From Stratiolaelaps scimitus (taxonomy: Eukaryota > Arthropoda > Arachnida > Mesostigmata > Laelapidae), in assembly GCA_019614645.1 (NCBI GenBank), contig JABWDB010000035.1, positions 1,178,001 through 1,242,000 of the forward strand: a stretch of DNA of 64,000 bases, read 5' to 3'. The notes under the pieces were generated by a model that worked only from the letters and a program-made list of their open reading frames with translations, was not told the DNA's origin and searched no databases. This document shows, in pieces, positions 1 through 10,058 of the stretch (within the stretch, counting starts at the first letter, position 1; the number at the start of each line of letters is the position of its first letter). The position numbers and the translations under genes were made by a program.

Positions 1-278
1 GGATACGGTTTCGGCACCGGCACAGGGTAGGGCTGAGGCACAGCCTTAGTGATCACCTTAGTGATGTCCTTTACATAGCCGTGATGGCCTCCCCCGTAAC
101 CTCCAACTCCACCTCCGCCGAGGTCATCGTAGCCTCCTCCATGACCACCGTAGCCTCCTCCGAGAGCTAGGCTCGTTCCGTATCCTCCCAGATCATCTCC
201 TCCAAAACTTTGCAGAACCCCAGCGTTTGCAAGTGACAGCACACAAAGTACGCTGCTCGCCACAGCAAACGTCCACAT
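1..278 (-). CDS. Cuticle-like Gly-rich / Val-Pro-rich secreted protein, 5' part only (runs off window)
   Basis: The reverse strand reads from an ATG at 278 without a stop to base 1, about 92 codons. Residues 1-19 (MWTFAVASSVLCVLSLANA) are a typical signal peptide. A Gly/Tyr/His-rich stretch with GGYGG and GGGY units follows, then VKDITKVITKAVPQPY and the start of a VPVPKPYP repeat. The complete gene at 3738-4526 has the same order, and the shared VKDITKVITKAVPQPY segment is nearly identical at the DNA level. Proteins of this kind are known as structural components of arthropod cuticle; that role is inferred from composition, not from a recognised chitin-binding domain. The protein is cut by the window edge, so its length is unknown. 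Both copies lie on the same strand about 3.4 kb apart, which indicates a tandem family. Confidence 0.85.
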   Translation of the reverse strand, partial: MWTFAVASSVLCVLSLANAGVLQSFGGDDLGGYGTSLALGGGYGGHGGGYDDLGGGGVGGYGGGHHGYVKDITKVITKAVPQPYPVPVPKPY

Positions 279-414
279 GCTTGCTGCCCGAGACTATTTC
301 CGGACCGTCGAAATAAATGAACAGTTCCCCTCCCTTGTTCTTATGTGTGCAGAAAATTTGCTTGTTCGTCCAACGACAGCAGTTGATTATACGGCACGAC
401 TTACCCCGGCTGGT

Positions 415-422
415 CTTTTATA
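415..422 (-). promoter_or_regulatory. TATA box of the left cuticle-like gene
   Basis: On the minus strand the sequence reads TATAAAAG, 137 bases upstream of the ATG at 278. This is a consensus TATA box, implying transcription start near 385-395. No clear initiator is needed for the call. Confidence 0.6.
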
Positions 423-1333
423 CCATTTCTCTTTCTTTATTTGCCGCCTTTATCATACAAAAACCCAAATATTAACGTTACTACATTATCAACTTTACTA
501 CGCAGAGCTATATTATAGCCCCACGCTCGTGTGCGACCGGCCCGTGGCTCAACCTAGTATATATATATATGTATATTATAGATAGATAGTCAGATGGATA
601 CCTAAGCATTGTATGCAGCTCCTTTAATAAACCAACAAAGCTTTACCTTTACTAGGTTAAGCATCACGTGGAAGTAGTTATTCGATTATACTGAGGGCGA
701 ACTAAGTAGTTGAACAATACAAAAAAATCACTTTTTAGCGTTACGTAAAGCTTACGAAGCAATGCTATTACCTCGAATAATCGTCATCATCGACGATATC
801 TTGAACTCGCCCCATTCAGTGCATTGGGATTATTTATAATTAATATTCCTCAGACGATCCCAAATCGAGGCTGTGCACGTTTCTGGGGCGTTAATTTCAT
901 GTTTGCAATCCAAGATTAATATTTTCTCCGCCGCCACGAAACCGTATCGTTAGCTCTTCATAATTTCGTTGAACTCCCTTAAGTTGTACCTGTATTTTAC
1001 GAGTTGATTTGCCGCCTTGATTTGCCGTGTTTTACAAGTCTTTGCAAGACTATTTGTATTTGGACAACTCCGGGCGGCTAACTCGAACTCTGTGATCAGA
1101 CATCTGTCAAGCGGTTTTGTTACCTCGGTCTAGCTGAGAAAATAGCAGAGGTAGCCCTAACACATATATATATATATATAAATGAGCAAAACGAGTGCGG
1201 CTTGTTAGTAATCATGTTTCAATAGATTGGTGCGAACCATTTTTTACTTTGGAGTAGAATTAACGTTGCAGCGTGTACTTGCCACCGTCCAGGGCTCTCT
1301 TTGTGGCCTGCCCTCGTTTGATCCCCCTATTTC
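423..1333. other. Intergenic, AT-rich, with a retroposon tail fragment
   Basis: I see no credible gene here. Bases 603-653 match a repeated tail motif (poly(A)-signal-like AATAAA followed by aaagctttacctttac) that recurs elsewhere in the window. A short (TA)n tract lies at 1164-1180. Confidence 0.5.
603..653 (+). repeat. Retroposon 3'-tail motif, copy 1
   Basis: The core tttaataaaccaacaaagc then tttacctttac is shared with 8431-8488 and 15876-15910 with few changes. It includes a taagcatt element 5' of the AATAAA. It is probably the 3' end of a LINE or SINE family; no coding part is attached here. Confidence 0.5.
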
Positions 1334-1417
1334 GTGGAGTGGCAGTGTATATATATATATATATATACACTACCACTCCACTCAACTGCAGTGTATATAT
1401 ATATATACACTGCAGTT
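1334..1417. repeat. Two adjacent long palindromes with (TA)n centres
   Basis: Bases 1334-1381 form an inverted repeat with outer arms GTGGAGTGG/CCACTCCAC and one mismatch before an AGTGTATA core. Bases 1384-1417 form a perfect 34-bp palindrome with outer arms AACTGCAGTG/CACTGCAGTT. Each could extrude a cruciform. The second palindrome runs into a retroposon-tail motif (tgcagttcc, to about 1450). Confidence 0.85.
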
Positions 1418-1450
1418 CCAAAAATAAACCTCAAATGAAATTAAAATAAA
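1408..1450 (+). repeat. Retroposon 3'-tail motif, copy 2
   Basis: The sequence contains tgcagttccaaaaataaacc followed by an A-rich tail with aatgaaat. The same layout occurs at 62449-62516, so both are tails of one family. Confidence 0.45.
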
Positions 1451-1613
1451 AAAAAAATGAAAAGCTCGCGAGCTGCTCGCATTCGTCAACTCATCACGTT
1501 AACCCATGAACACATATCTCAAGTACTTGAAAAGGCCGATGAGATTTTTTTTATCATAGTGAGCCAATGATCATTTGGCTTCGTATATTCTTCTTTGGAG
1601 AAATAACTTAATG

Positions 1614-1799
1614 TTTTCGGACTGACTTTTCAACTCGCCAACATTTAACGCTCACAGATTTTTTTTTCGCATTGCCTCGTAAGGTGGACAACCTAAATGC
1701 AGATATGCACCGGTGGCGATCGAACCCGTGCACCTACGTGTCTCCTCCGGTCGCGAGACAAGCACACACAAATACACCACGCCATCGGGGTGGACCGTC
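1614..1799 (-). mobile_element. tRNA-derived SINE, copy A
   Basis: Read on the minus strand, the element starts with a tRNA-like head. It has a degenerate A box in tggcgtggtgtatttgtgtg, then a perfect B-box-type motif (GGTTCGATC) inside cacgggttcgatcgccacc. A body containing tttaggttgtcc and a tail region with the reverse complement of ggctgac follow. The same order of segments occurs at 7528-7712, 22984-23148 and 63079-63262. This is the layout of a pol III-transcribed SINE; non-autonomous mobilisation by a LINE is inferred. Confidence 0.75.
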
Positions 1800-1989
1800 A
1801 TAGGAGAATAAGGAACAATCATATTCTCTCCTGTATCGTTAGTGCCTTCGTAGAAAGCTGGATAAAGCCGGCAGTACTGGGCGCGCCGAATGCCTGCATT
1901 GAACACACTCCGACGTCCGCCTTCGAACGCATCGTTAAACAGGTTCAAATTGACCATAGCTTACGGTAAGTACAATATAAACAGAAAAT

Positions 1990-2190
1990 GGTCGTGCTCG
2001 GGCGGGGGGGGGGGGGGTTCGCCGCAGAGGAGGAACTGAGGGATAGGACATGGTTGGAATCAACTGCCGGTCCCTGCAAGACACTGACTGAAGTAATACT
2101 TTGGCAATCCAGGTCAGTGCCCCAAGTCAAAATTGTTTCTGGGTTTAGTCACTAAGAGTCTGACACTACCAGGCAAATGCCTTAGTTGTG
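1990..2190 (-). mobile_element. Retroposon-like repeat, copy 1 (shared with 7727-8090)
   Basis: On the minus strand this starts near ggcatttgcctggtagtgtc and includes an open stretch beginning MTWGTDLDCQSITSVSV. The region 7727-8090 on the plus strand carries almost the same DNA and peptide. A 14-base G run (2004-2017) interrupts the 3' side of this copy. No protein family is recognised; it may be the 5' region of a LINE or a composite retroposon. Confidence 0.6.
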
Positions 2191-2219
2191 AGGCCTGGTG
2201 TCCATGCAGGATTTACCTT

Positions 2220-3480
2220 TAACCTCTTAAAAAAAAGAGAGAATGGCCGTGGTGTACGTTAGCCCGTCGTGACGATATGAAGCAGTGTGAAACAATCTCG
2301 TTGCATGACGGAGAACGAGCGGTTGATATCGTTGACTCAAGTGACCCGTGAGCTTTGTCCCGCACCACCGGTTCAGCCGCAGGTTCGACCGATTCTAACT
2401 CTCCGTCTCGTCGTGTCAACTATCTGCCGGAAGTAGAACTGCTCACTTGCGTGTGGTCCGTTGCAAAGTTCATGTTGGCCAAGTGCATGAATGTTGTTCG
2501 CCAGAGCGAGAACATTGCAGTTATCGCACTCTGAACCTTTGTGTCGTTTTGCTGTGCTGCGATTCCAGGTACAATATAATAGCTCCGCACGCAGGTCCAC
2601 CATCGCACTGATACATCACTGCAAAACTAACTATACGACCCTTCGCACAGAGACGCCATACTTGCCCGTAATAACCAAAAAGAGCAAAAAAACAATCTTA
2701 AAGTGAACCGGTAAAATAGTGACGTTATCGAAGGATGGCGACGATGAAAGACGATTGACAAATCAAACTGAACCACATCGGCATCTAGCCGACAATCGAA
2801 ATTCAAAGTCGCACCCCGCGAGGAAACTCTACAAGCCAGCGCAAGTAGAACAAATTGAGCAAAAAAGAAGCGATCCACGTGAAGGGTACGCGTAGAGCAG
2901 AGATTCGATCAGAAATGGAGTTTTAATCATATTTGTTAGTCTGCGAGAATGTGTTTCCCTACTTATCTATTAAAAGCGAAGTCTCAAAGTGCGATTTGGT
3001 GCGTTCGTCAATGTTCGATCATAGCGTTGATGAAGCATATTTGTCCTGGACTAGGATCGAATTATCCATATGTGGGAAATGTGTCATTGACTTCTATGAA
3101 ACGCCAATATGATCCGAAGTGCTCTTTCAAAACAAACATGCAAACGTTCTGAAGAAATTGCTATTCGGGGAAAGACATATTTGGATAGAAAATTCACACA
3201 GGCAGAGACGTCGAAATAAAACTTGTGCTAATCCCGCTATACTCGTGTTTTAATTGGCAGCAGATCGTGGTAAGTCGTAAGCAAATATAACTATCAAGAT
3301 TGCTTCGACAATGGGTTGTTTTTCAGAAGTGTTGCAAGCTTGATATATATATGTCGTATATCATCGATATATACATATGTCTGTACCCACTGAAGCATAG
3401 GGAAGTATCAGGTAAAGAGAAGTCTCGATGATGGATAAGCAATCGACGTTGATTGATTGAATAAAGAAGAACAATAGTCT
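2220..3480. other. Intergenic, no supported gene
   Basis: Only short open frames without splice or homology support are present. I see no repeat family or RNA gene. Confidence 0.4.
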
Positions 3481-3505
3481 CAGAATAGGAAGTGCTTTTT
3501 CGTTT

Positions 3506-3516
3506 TTTATTTTATT
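3506..3516 (-). terminator. Poly(A) signals of the complete cuticle-like gene
   Basis: Two overlapping AATAAA hexamers read on the minus strand (AATAAAATAAA), about 220 bases past the stop codon at 3738. This gives a 3' UTR of normal size. Confidence 0.7.
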
Positions 3517-3737
3517 TACAATGTTGTATACACGTGGCTTTGGATCCGTTTTTGGGGGATTGTTTATCCCGCGTGAATTTGGCAACTCTTCCAACGCAAG
3601 CAGCTTCTTCAGCGGGTCCGAAGAAGTGCGGGGAATTGTATTATACATCGATATCTGAGTTTGAGTTTTCCGATGGTATCTGCGTCTCCGTATTTGGTTA
3701 TGCTATGCTGCTTATGCTGCGTCATATTGTTGATCGT

Positions 3738-4526
3738 TTAATAGCCGTGACCACCGTAGCCGTATCCACCAGCGAGGCCGGCTACTCCGTAGCCTCCACC
3801 GACTCCTAGGTCACCATGACCATGATGGGACTTGACGTAGACGGGCTGAGGCACGATGACGGGCTTCTTGACGTGAACCTCTCTGTACACTGGCACCTTG
3901 ACAGGGACCTCAACAGGTTGAGGTACAGGAATCTCCTTGTGGACAGGGACAGGGACGTGAACTGGGACCTTTACGTGCACTGGGACCGGCTTGTGGACGG
4001 GCACTGGAACGTGCTTGTATACAGGATAGGGTACGTCCTTGTAGACAGCAACGGGCACCGGCACTGGAACTGGCTTGGGCACCGGATACGGCTTAGGGAC
4101 GGGGTAGGGCTTGGGGACGTGCACAATCTGGGGGATCCTCTTAATAACGGGCACCTTCACGGGAACAGGGTAAGGCTTGGGTACGTGCACTGTATGAGGC
4201 ACTGGCACCACCTTGTGCACGGGATACGGTTTCGGCACCGGCACAGCGTAGGGCTGAGGTACAGCCTTAGTGATCACCTTAGTGATGTCCTTGACGTAGG
4301 CATGGCCTCCTCCATAGCCAAGATCTCCGCCATAACCAAGACCTCCGCCGTAGCCAAGACCTCCGCCGTAGCCAAGACCTCCGCCATAGCCATGACCTCC
4401 GCCATAGCCAAGACCCCCGCCGAGGGCCAAGCCATGGCCTCCAAGATCACCTCCACCGTATCCTCCGAGGTCGCCGGCACTTGCTAGAGCGGCCACGCTC
4501 GCTATCACTGCGACGAAGGCGCGCAT
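3738..4526 (-). CDS. Gly/Tyr-rich and Val-Pro repeat cuticle-like secreted protein (262 aa)
   Basis: An uninterrupted 262-codon frame from ATG (4526) to TAA (3738). Residues 1-17 (MRAFVAVIASVAALASA) form a signal peptide. Residues about 18-75 are Gly-rich with tandem GLGYGGG units. VKDITKVITKAVPQPY follows, then some 130 residues of VPVPKPYP, VPVKVPV and VPVHKPVPV repeats without Cys. The C-terminus is again Gly/Tyr-rich and ends GGYGYGGHGY. This block order is known in arthropod cuticular and other extracellular structural proteins; cross-linking through Tyr and Lys is inferred. No intron is needed. A TATA-like site (4622-4628) and poly(A) signals (3506-3516) frame it. The truncated paralogue at 1-278 shares the signal, Gly-rich and VKDITK layout. 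The opposite strand holds a 223-codon open frame that is a shadow of the repeats. Confidence 0.92.
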   Translation of the reverse strand: MRAFVAVIASVAALASAGDLGGYGGGDLGGHGLALGGGLGYGGGHGYGGGLGYGGGLGYGGGLGYGGDLGYGGGHAYVKDITKVITKAVPQPYAVPVPKPYPVHKVVPVPHTVHVPKPYPVPVKVPVIKRIPQIVHVPKPYPVPKPYPVPKPVPVPVPVAVYKDVPYPVYKHVPVPVHKPVPVHVKVPVHVPVPVHKEIPVPQPVEVPVKVPVYREVHVKKPVIVPQPVYVKSHHGHGDLGVGGGYGVAGLAGGYGYGGHGY

Positions 4527-4621
4527 ATTTCACAATGTGGGTACGACTTTGCTATCAAACCCCACCACTACTGCACCACTACGACACGGCAACACAATGT
4601 CCACTGTGTACGACACCGCCG

Positions 4622-4628
4622 CTTATAT
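4622..4628 (-). promoter_or_regulatory. TATA-like element of the complete cuticle gene
   Basis: The minus strand reads ATATAAG about 100 bases upstream of the ATG. An ACAGT initiator-like site follows at 4603-4607. The spacing of about 23 bases is slightly short, so the initiator is uncertain. Confidence 0.45.
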
Positions 4629-4639
4629 TCAACCCAACG

Positions 4640-5230
4640 AGCTAACGAGTTCGAACCACCAGAAGAAATCGTCGACACAACGGACGCACAGACGCCCTAG
4701 ACCATTGGTCTGACCTTCTCTTTAGCGCAGACCCCGGCCCGCCCCGCGCCACGCGTACCCACACCCGTTGCATCGAATTGACGCGATTAAGTGCCCCGCA
4801 GAAGAAGGCGATGAAGAAGAAGAAACCGCCACCAAAAATCCACTGACCGTATTTCAATCCCAGATCGCGATATGGTCACCGCGGCCCGGCGGCGGCGGCG
4901 GACCGCACCGGCGACCGACAGCGCGTCCGCGGCTTCTGTTATCTCACAGACATGTGGCGTTGCGTTCTTCAGCTTGCCCCCCCCCCCAAGCTTTGACATC
5001 GGCCACCACGAGGCGGGCGATAGCTAGCGAAAACGCTGTTACACCCGCATCGCTGATAGACCTCAAATAGACGCCGATCGCTGGCGGACGGACATTCAGC
5101 GCAGGCAAAGCAGCGGACCAACCAACCAACCAAGCAACGACAAGCCAACATTTTGATAGCAACCGAAAGAGAAACTCCCGAACTGCCGCCGCCGCCGTCG
5201 CCAAATGAGAGCCGTTGGTACAATCGTATA
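4640..5230. other. GC-rich island upstream of the cuticle gene
   Basis: GC- and CpG-rich DNA with GGC/GCC trinucleotides near 4888-4905, a C run at 4978-4987 and a four-base-periodic tract (accaaccaaccaaccaagc) near 5115-5135. It lies directly upstream of the minus-strand gene and may contain upstream control DNA or a 5' UTR of another transcript. Overlapping open frames here look like chance. Confidence 0.4.
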
Positions 5231-5580
5231 AACGATAATAGATAGAAATACAATGCGAACGCTGTGTATTTTTATAGTCACTACTGCTGGTATTACAACT
5301 ACGATTACTACTACTTCTACTGGTATTATTAGATAAGCGTACCGTGTATATTTAACGTGCGCGTGTTTAACAGAATACATTGCTAATGGAAGGGTTCAGC
5401 TTAGACCGCGGGCGTGCGTTCGTTCGTGGCTCTGTGGGCTAGCAACATATGCTTGCATGTTGCTTGATTTTGAATCGTTATTGGTAAAATTGGCTGTCGT
5501 GCACTTGTCTGTCGTGACGCCACTACTTCGCTGTGTGGCATGCTTAAGTGTATATAGATATCGGCGATACAAACTGAGAC

Positions 5581-5607
5581 ATATATATATATATATATAT
5601 ATATATA
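5581..5607. repeat. (TA)n microsatellite
   Basis: An uninterrupted TA tract of about 27 bases. The flanking 5235-6600 region has no supported gene. Confidence 0.9.
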
Positions 5608-6599
5608 GACCTCACTTAAATAGAAGATATATGTATTGACTTCATTGAAGCTGTATTTTAACTTTCCCCTGACGGGTAACAACTTTGTGAATGGTGAACA
5701 TACTTTCCCGTTAATGTTGCTGTTCCCACCACTATACAACAAATATACAACCTATTTAGCTCACTTAAAAAAAGGTTTATTTTATAAACTAAATAGACCG
5801 TATGTGTTTAATCCACTGCCCACCTCTCCCTCTGCCGCCAGCTCCATGTGCTGCCGTCGCACGCCGACAAATCACGAATAAATGAGTGGATTCGTCCATT
5901 ATTTTCATGCACAAGCGAACGGGGGGCAACGCTCAACAGTTACGCTGTGTTGGACTGAATCCAATGCGTCTAGAGATGAGATTTTTGTTAAAGCTCTCCG
6001 TCATTTCTGCTATTTCTTTGCAAACAAACTCGTTCTCTCATAACCACGGAAGTATTTACTGGATGCGAATTAACTGGAGGAACAACTTGGCATTTCTTCA
6101 GCGAACTCCTTCATATTGGTCACGAAGGTGCGAGGTTGAGTGGCTGTATGTACTGCTGATATTTAGATTATAGTGGGGATTAGGTGTGTTAGCCTCATGC
6201 TGTAAAATGCCGTAGCCATCCTGGTCTCCGGTTCTTCCATAATATCGCCCGGGTCGCCATCAGAGACAAATCGACATCTCATGCCAAGTTCACTGCCATT
6301 ATCGGCTAACGGCACTCTCAGCTTGCAGTAACGCAGCGAGGGACCTAGTTACTTAGTTATTTATCTTCTATTCGAAGGCTAATCTTATTTTTGGTTAGAA
6401 GGCTCTTATGGGCCATTCGTGTACAGGCTATTTCCCCACCCCCGGGGGGTATTCGCGAGGCCATAGCCCCTGACCTCAGGCCACTGTATGGCCCAATTTG
6501 GCCTAACGTAGGCCGCGAACGGACAGTGCCACAACATCGGCGCGTAGCAGCGATGTTCTTCTTCATCTTGTATTGTACATTGACTATGGCCACTCGGCT

Positions 6600-7305
6600 T
6601 TACAAAGGCTTCAACGCAAGTTTAGAGGCCGCCCGGCCCCGAGGTCTTCGGGGTGTCCGATGCGCGTCGCGCCCAGCGCAGTCAGTGAACACCGAGTACA
6701 ATGTGAGTGTGTGTGTGTGTAGAACAACGACCTACTAACACCACCCGGCTAACCGCGCGGCCGGCACCCTCCTCCCAGACGTCCCAGGCCTAATGTCTCT
6801 CAGCTGGTCGTGATAATGACGGGCTCGTGTTTTAATAACGGTACAACGGCACTCGGCGAGAGGAGTCTGAGCTGGCGGGTACGCTATCGTCTCGGCCCGG
6901 CTCAAGCAGCAACGACGCCCACGCGGACGTTCGTAGCGACGAAGCAACGGAGGGGACCAGACCAGACGGGGGACTCACCAACCAACGAACGAACGAATGA
7001 ACAAGCCAACCAACGAAGCTTCCATTCTCTGAATATCTATCTGGATACTACAACCCTTACCGACAGAGCCAGGCAGCAAGCACAAGCTCCGGGCTTTCGG
7101 CCTCTGAGCCGAAAAGCCAGTGAAAGAAGCAAGTGACAGTATCATAGCTACAAAAGAACGAGAGAGAGCACTGCCACGCCTACATGAGACGACCCTACTG
7201 CAGAGCTCTACCGAGCGCATCTGCCTCACTAAAACTCCAATGGAATCCTGCCTAATCGCTCGCTCGCTCTCTCTACATATATATATATATATATATATAT
7301 ATAGT
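6600..7305. other. GC-rich island with CAAC/CGAA tetranucleotide tract and terminal (TA)n
   Basis: GC-rich DNA with a periodic accaaccaacgaacgaacg tract near 6977-7015 and a (TA)n tract at 7276-7303. It resembles the other islands in the window. No coding frame is supported. Confidence 0.4.
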
Positions 7306-7513
7306 ATGAACTTATTACTTATCCTCGTACGGCGATAGAAAGTACGCACATATAAAGATTGCGCGCCTCGGATCTTGCGGAGTACTCGGTTAGTCTTGAT
7401 ATGCTATCCATACGCATTAGTGGTCGCAGTTGGTGATCTTAATCGCCAGTGAACTCATCGTAATGCTAGCACCAAACCTGTTGAGTTCTACGATATGTGG
7501 AGACTAGGTAGTT

Positions 7514-7527
7514 CTATATGGGAACCT
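7514..7527. repeat. 14-bp target-site repeat, copy 1
   Basis: The motif ctatatgggaacct is repeated at 7713-7726 (one change, ctatatgggagcct) and 8091-8104 (identical). The three copies bound two adjacent inserted elements. Confidence 0.8.
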
Positions 7528-7712
7528 TTTTTAAGGTTTCGGGCTGACTCTCAGCCGACATTTAACGTCCACGGTACTGCTTTTAGCATGGCTCCGTAAG
7601 ACGGACCCCTTTAAATGCAAATGTGCAACGGTGGGGATCAAACCCGTGCACCTACGTGTCTGCCCTCCGATTGCAAGGCGCACACGAATGCACTGCGCCA
7701 CCGGGCTCGACC
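7528..7712 (-). mobile_element. tRNA-derived SINE, copy B, with target-site duplication
   Basis: On the minus strand the tRNA-like head is at 7712 and an A-rich tail (ccttaaaaaagg) is at about 7525-7536. The head carries a B-box region with one change (cacgggtttgatccccacc). The body contains aaatgcaaatgtgcaacggt on the plus strand, shared with copy H. The flanking 14-bp repeats at 7514-7527 and 7713-7726 are a target-site duplication, which fits target-primed reverse transcription. Confidence 0.8.
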
Positions 7713-7726
7713 CTATATGGGAGCCT
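7713..7726. repeat. 14-bp target-site repeat, copy 2
   Basis: The motif ctatatgggagcct lies between the SINE and the second retroposon and differs by one base from the outer copies. Confidence 0.8.
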
Positions 7727-8090
7727 AAGGTATTTGCCTGGTAGTGTCAGACTCCTACTGACTTAACCCAGAACCGATTTTGACTTGGGGCACTGACCGG
7801 GACTGTCAAAGTATTACTTCAGTCAGTGTCTTGCAGGGACCGGCAGTTGATTCCAACCATGTCTTATCCCTCAGTTCCTCCTCTGGGGCGAACCCTCCCG
7901 CCCAGCCGCAGCGGGTGGGTTCCGGGCATTTTCCCTTCGGACCAACTCTGCTATACGCGCCCGTTCTAGCCTATCCTTCTCCCGGAGGATCCTTTCGGCT
8001 AGTGTGCTCCCTCTGTCCCACTTGTCTCTGGCCAGGGGAAACTATCCCTCGGATCCCGTCCTGCATGGCTCGTGTCAGTTCGGCGTCCGT
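7727..8090 (+). mobile_element. Retroposon-like repeat, copy 2, with open frame
   Basis: The unit starts ggtatttgcctggtagtgtc and carries an ATG-started frame (7780-8106, beginning MTWGTDRDCQSITSVSV), closely matching the reverse-strand copy at 1990-2190. Beyond about 7910 it continues with sequence not seen in copy 1. It is bounded by 14-bp repeats at 7713-7726 and 8091-8104. The product is unrecognised, Ser/Pro-rich and has no catalytic motif. It may be a LINE 5' fragment. Confidence 0.55.
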
Positions 8091-8104
8091 CTATATGGGA
8101 ACCT
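8091..8104. repeat. 14-bp target-site repeat, copy 3
   Basis: Identical to copy 1 at 7514-7527; it closes the two-element insertion. Confidence 0.8.
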
Positions 8105-8430
8105 AGAACAATGCAACTTCCTTTATCTAATCACAAATGTTGAGTATGTGTCTGTCATGGCTGGATGTTGAAGCTCGATTAATGCGCTAGCTCAATATGC
8201 CCGGGCACACTGCTTTTCGCTTCTCCGCTATTTATTCGTTGGTACTGCAGTGTAAGGAACTATGGCTTGTCAATGTACTCTAATCCCACTTCGTGTAAAG
8301 TAGCCTTCTAGACTTCGGGCTTTCTCTACTCTGCACGTGTACAAGTCATAGATCTAAATATGTGTATTTAGTGACAATAGATTAGGTTAGCAAGTATGTA
8401 TAATATAATAAGTCGTGATGACATATAAGA

Positions 8431-8488
8431 GAACTTAAGCATTATAAAAATTTAGTTCCCTTAATAAATCAATAAAGCTTTACCTTTT
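8431..8488 (+). repeat. Retroposon 3'-tail motif, copy 3
   Basis: Contains gaacttaagcatt, then ttaataaatcaataaagc and tttacctttt. It joins the gaacttaagcatt block of 62449-62516 with the AATAAA block of 603-653 and 15876-15910, showing these are parts of one tail. Confidence 0.55.
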
Positions 8489-8499
8489 CAGTAAGAATG

Positions 8500-10058
8500 T
8501 GTAATGTAATTTAATCATGGAAAATGTCTCAAACTGAGCAGATAACCCCTCGATATTCTTGAAATAGTTGAAAATGCCCCTCGAAAGTTTAGCCCAAATA
8601 TATAAATATTTTTTTAATGACGTAGAATGCTCATGCAGACCAGACTTCACATCTAAGGTATCTCGCCATGGTACTGTGCGACTCCTGCCCGATCGAGTGG
8701 CAGACCTACCCACTAAACTCACGCCCGACTTAATTTTCACTCTAAGTTGGTTCGGATCTTCAGAATTAACAGTGCCGCGAACGAACGACGACGGTAGCAC
8801 TCGTTGTAGTACGACCCCAAGTATCTTCAAGGAGACTGCTGCTGTAAATCGATATATAGTATCACAGGCAGATCTTCTCTAGCCAGCTCTCATTGAGGTG
8901 CCCTAGATGACTCGTGTGCATAGGCTTGAGCTAGCTTACGAGATCGATAGGCTTCGTTAACGGTCAACTAGACCGGTGTGCCTTGGCAAGGCCACATGCA
9001 ATTCGTACGATCACTTGGCAATGATTTTTTTTTACTGAGTTTACTAGATTATTTTTTCCCTTGTTTATGCTGGGCCATTTTCCTCATCGTCGAAACAATG
9101 CATGTAGTTAGAACCGAAGCCACCGAAACACGTTATTTTAACAGAAATACCCCTGTGGACCGCCTAGTCAATTTTCGCTGCCATCTCCCGACAGCTGTCA
9201 CTGTAGACTGTGGGAAAGCCTTTACTCTTCGACGAAGCCGGATAGGTGCACTTAGCGGGAGACGTGTCGACCAATCTCGCAGGTCGCCCGCTCCCCGTTG
9301 AGTGGACTCGAGCCACCTCAGACGGTCGGGTTAAAACTCAGCCGAGTGTGGGAAGTGGACCAAGGGAATGGGCTGGTGAGGGCGGGGAATTTAAAATCCG
9401 AAGGGGCGAAAACGTCTAACGAGCAGCAGGCTTCTGAGAGATAGAACGCAAGAGAGAGAGATAGAGAGAGACAGTCTGCTGATGTGGCAACTTCTCTGAT
9501 AGATGATGCGCCAAGCAGAGTCAACAGCAGAGTATCTGGATATTTAGAGACAGTGGGATCTTTGCGGGCCTCTTTGACCCTTCAATGAGTCAGCTCTCAG
9601 TTCACTGTGTATCGAGTCAATTGACATTTACGAGAACATGCATCAGGCGTTTGTCTCGTGTCCCGTGAGAGCAACGTGGTGTGGTGGAGTGAAAAATGTG
9701 TAGAATATATATGTGAAGTATAACATATTCACTTTGTAGGTGACGCCGAAGTGATCAAGGCCCATTCAACAGGCGCGGATAGTTTTGTTGTGCTGACCTA
9801 ATCACCGATCGGAATCATGTGCCGCGATGTGTTGCGCTACGTTTTTCTCCAGTCAGCGAGGCTGAAAGCTGTAGACACGCTAATAGCTGTAGACGTGTTA
9901 ATATTTAGAATAATTATAATAATCATGATAATCGTATTCGCGGGTTTTCTCCCTCTTAAACGACCTATAACCCTTAGATAAAGTGCTGTAAACTACGATA
10001 ATGTTCCTAGCCTTCGTTGACGCGTAGCCTTTTTATCAGTTCCACTCCTCTCCAAAAA
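8500..10058. other. Intergenic, no supported gene
   Basis: Only chance-length open frames. An AG-rich segment lies near 9450-9475. No RNA gene or repeat family is recognised. Confidence 0.4.

Noticed and set aside
3816..4487. A 223-codon plus-strand open frame opposite the cuticle gene
   Set aside because: Its His/Asp/Trp-rich repeats are the antisense reading of the VPVP and GYGG repeats.
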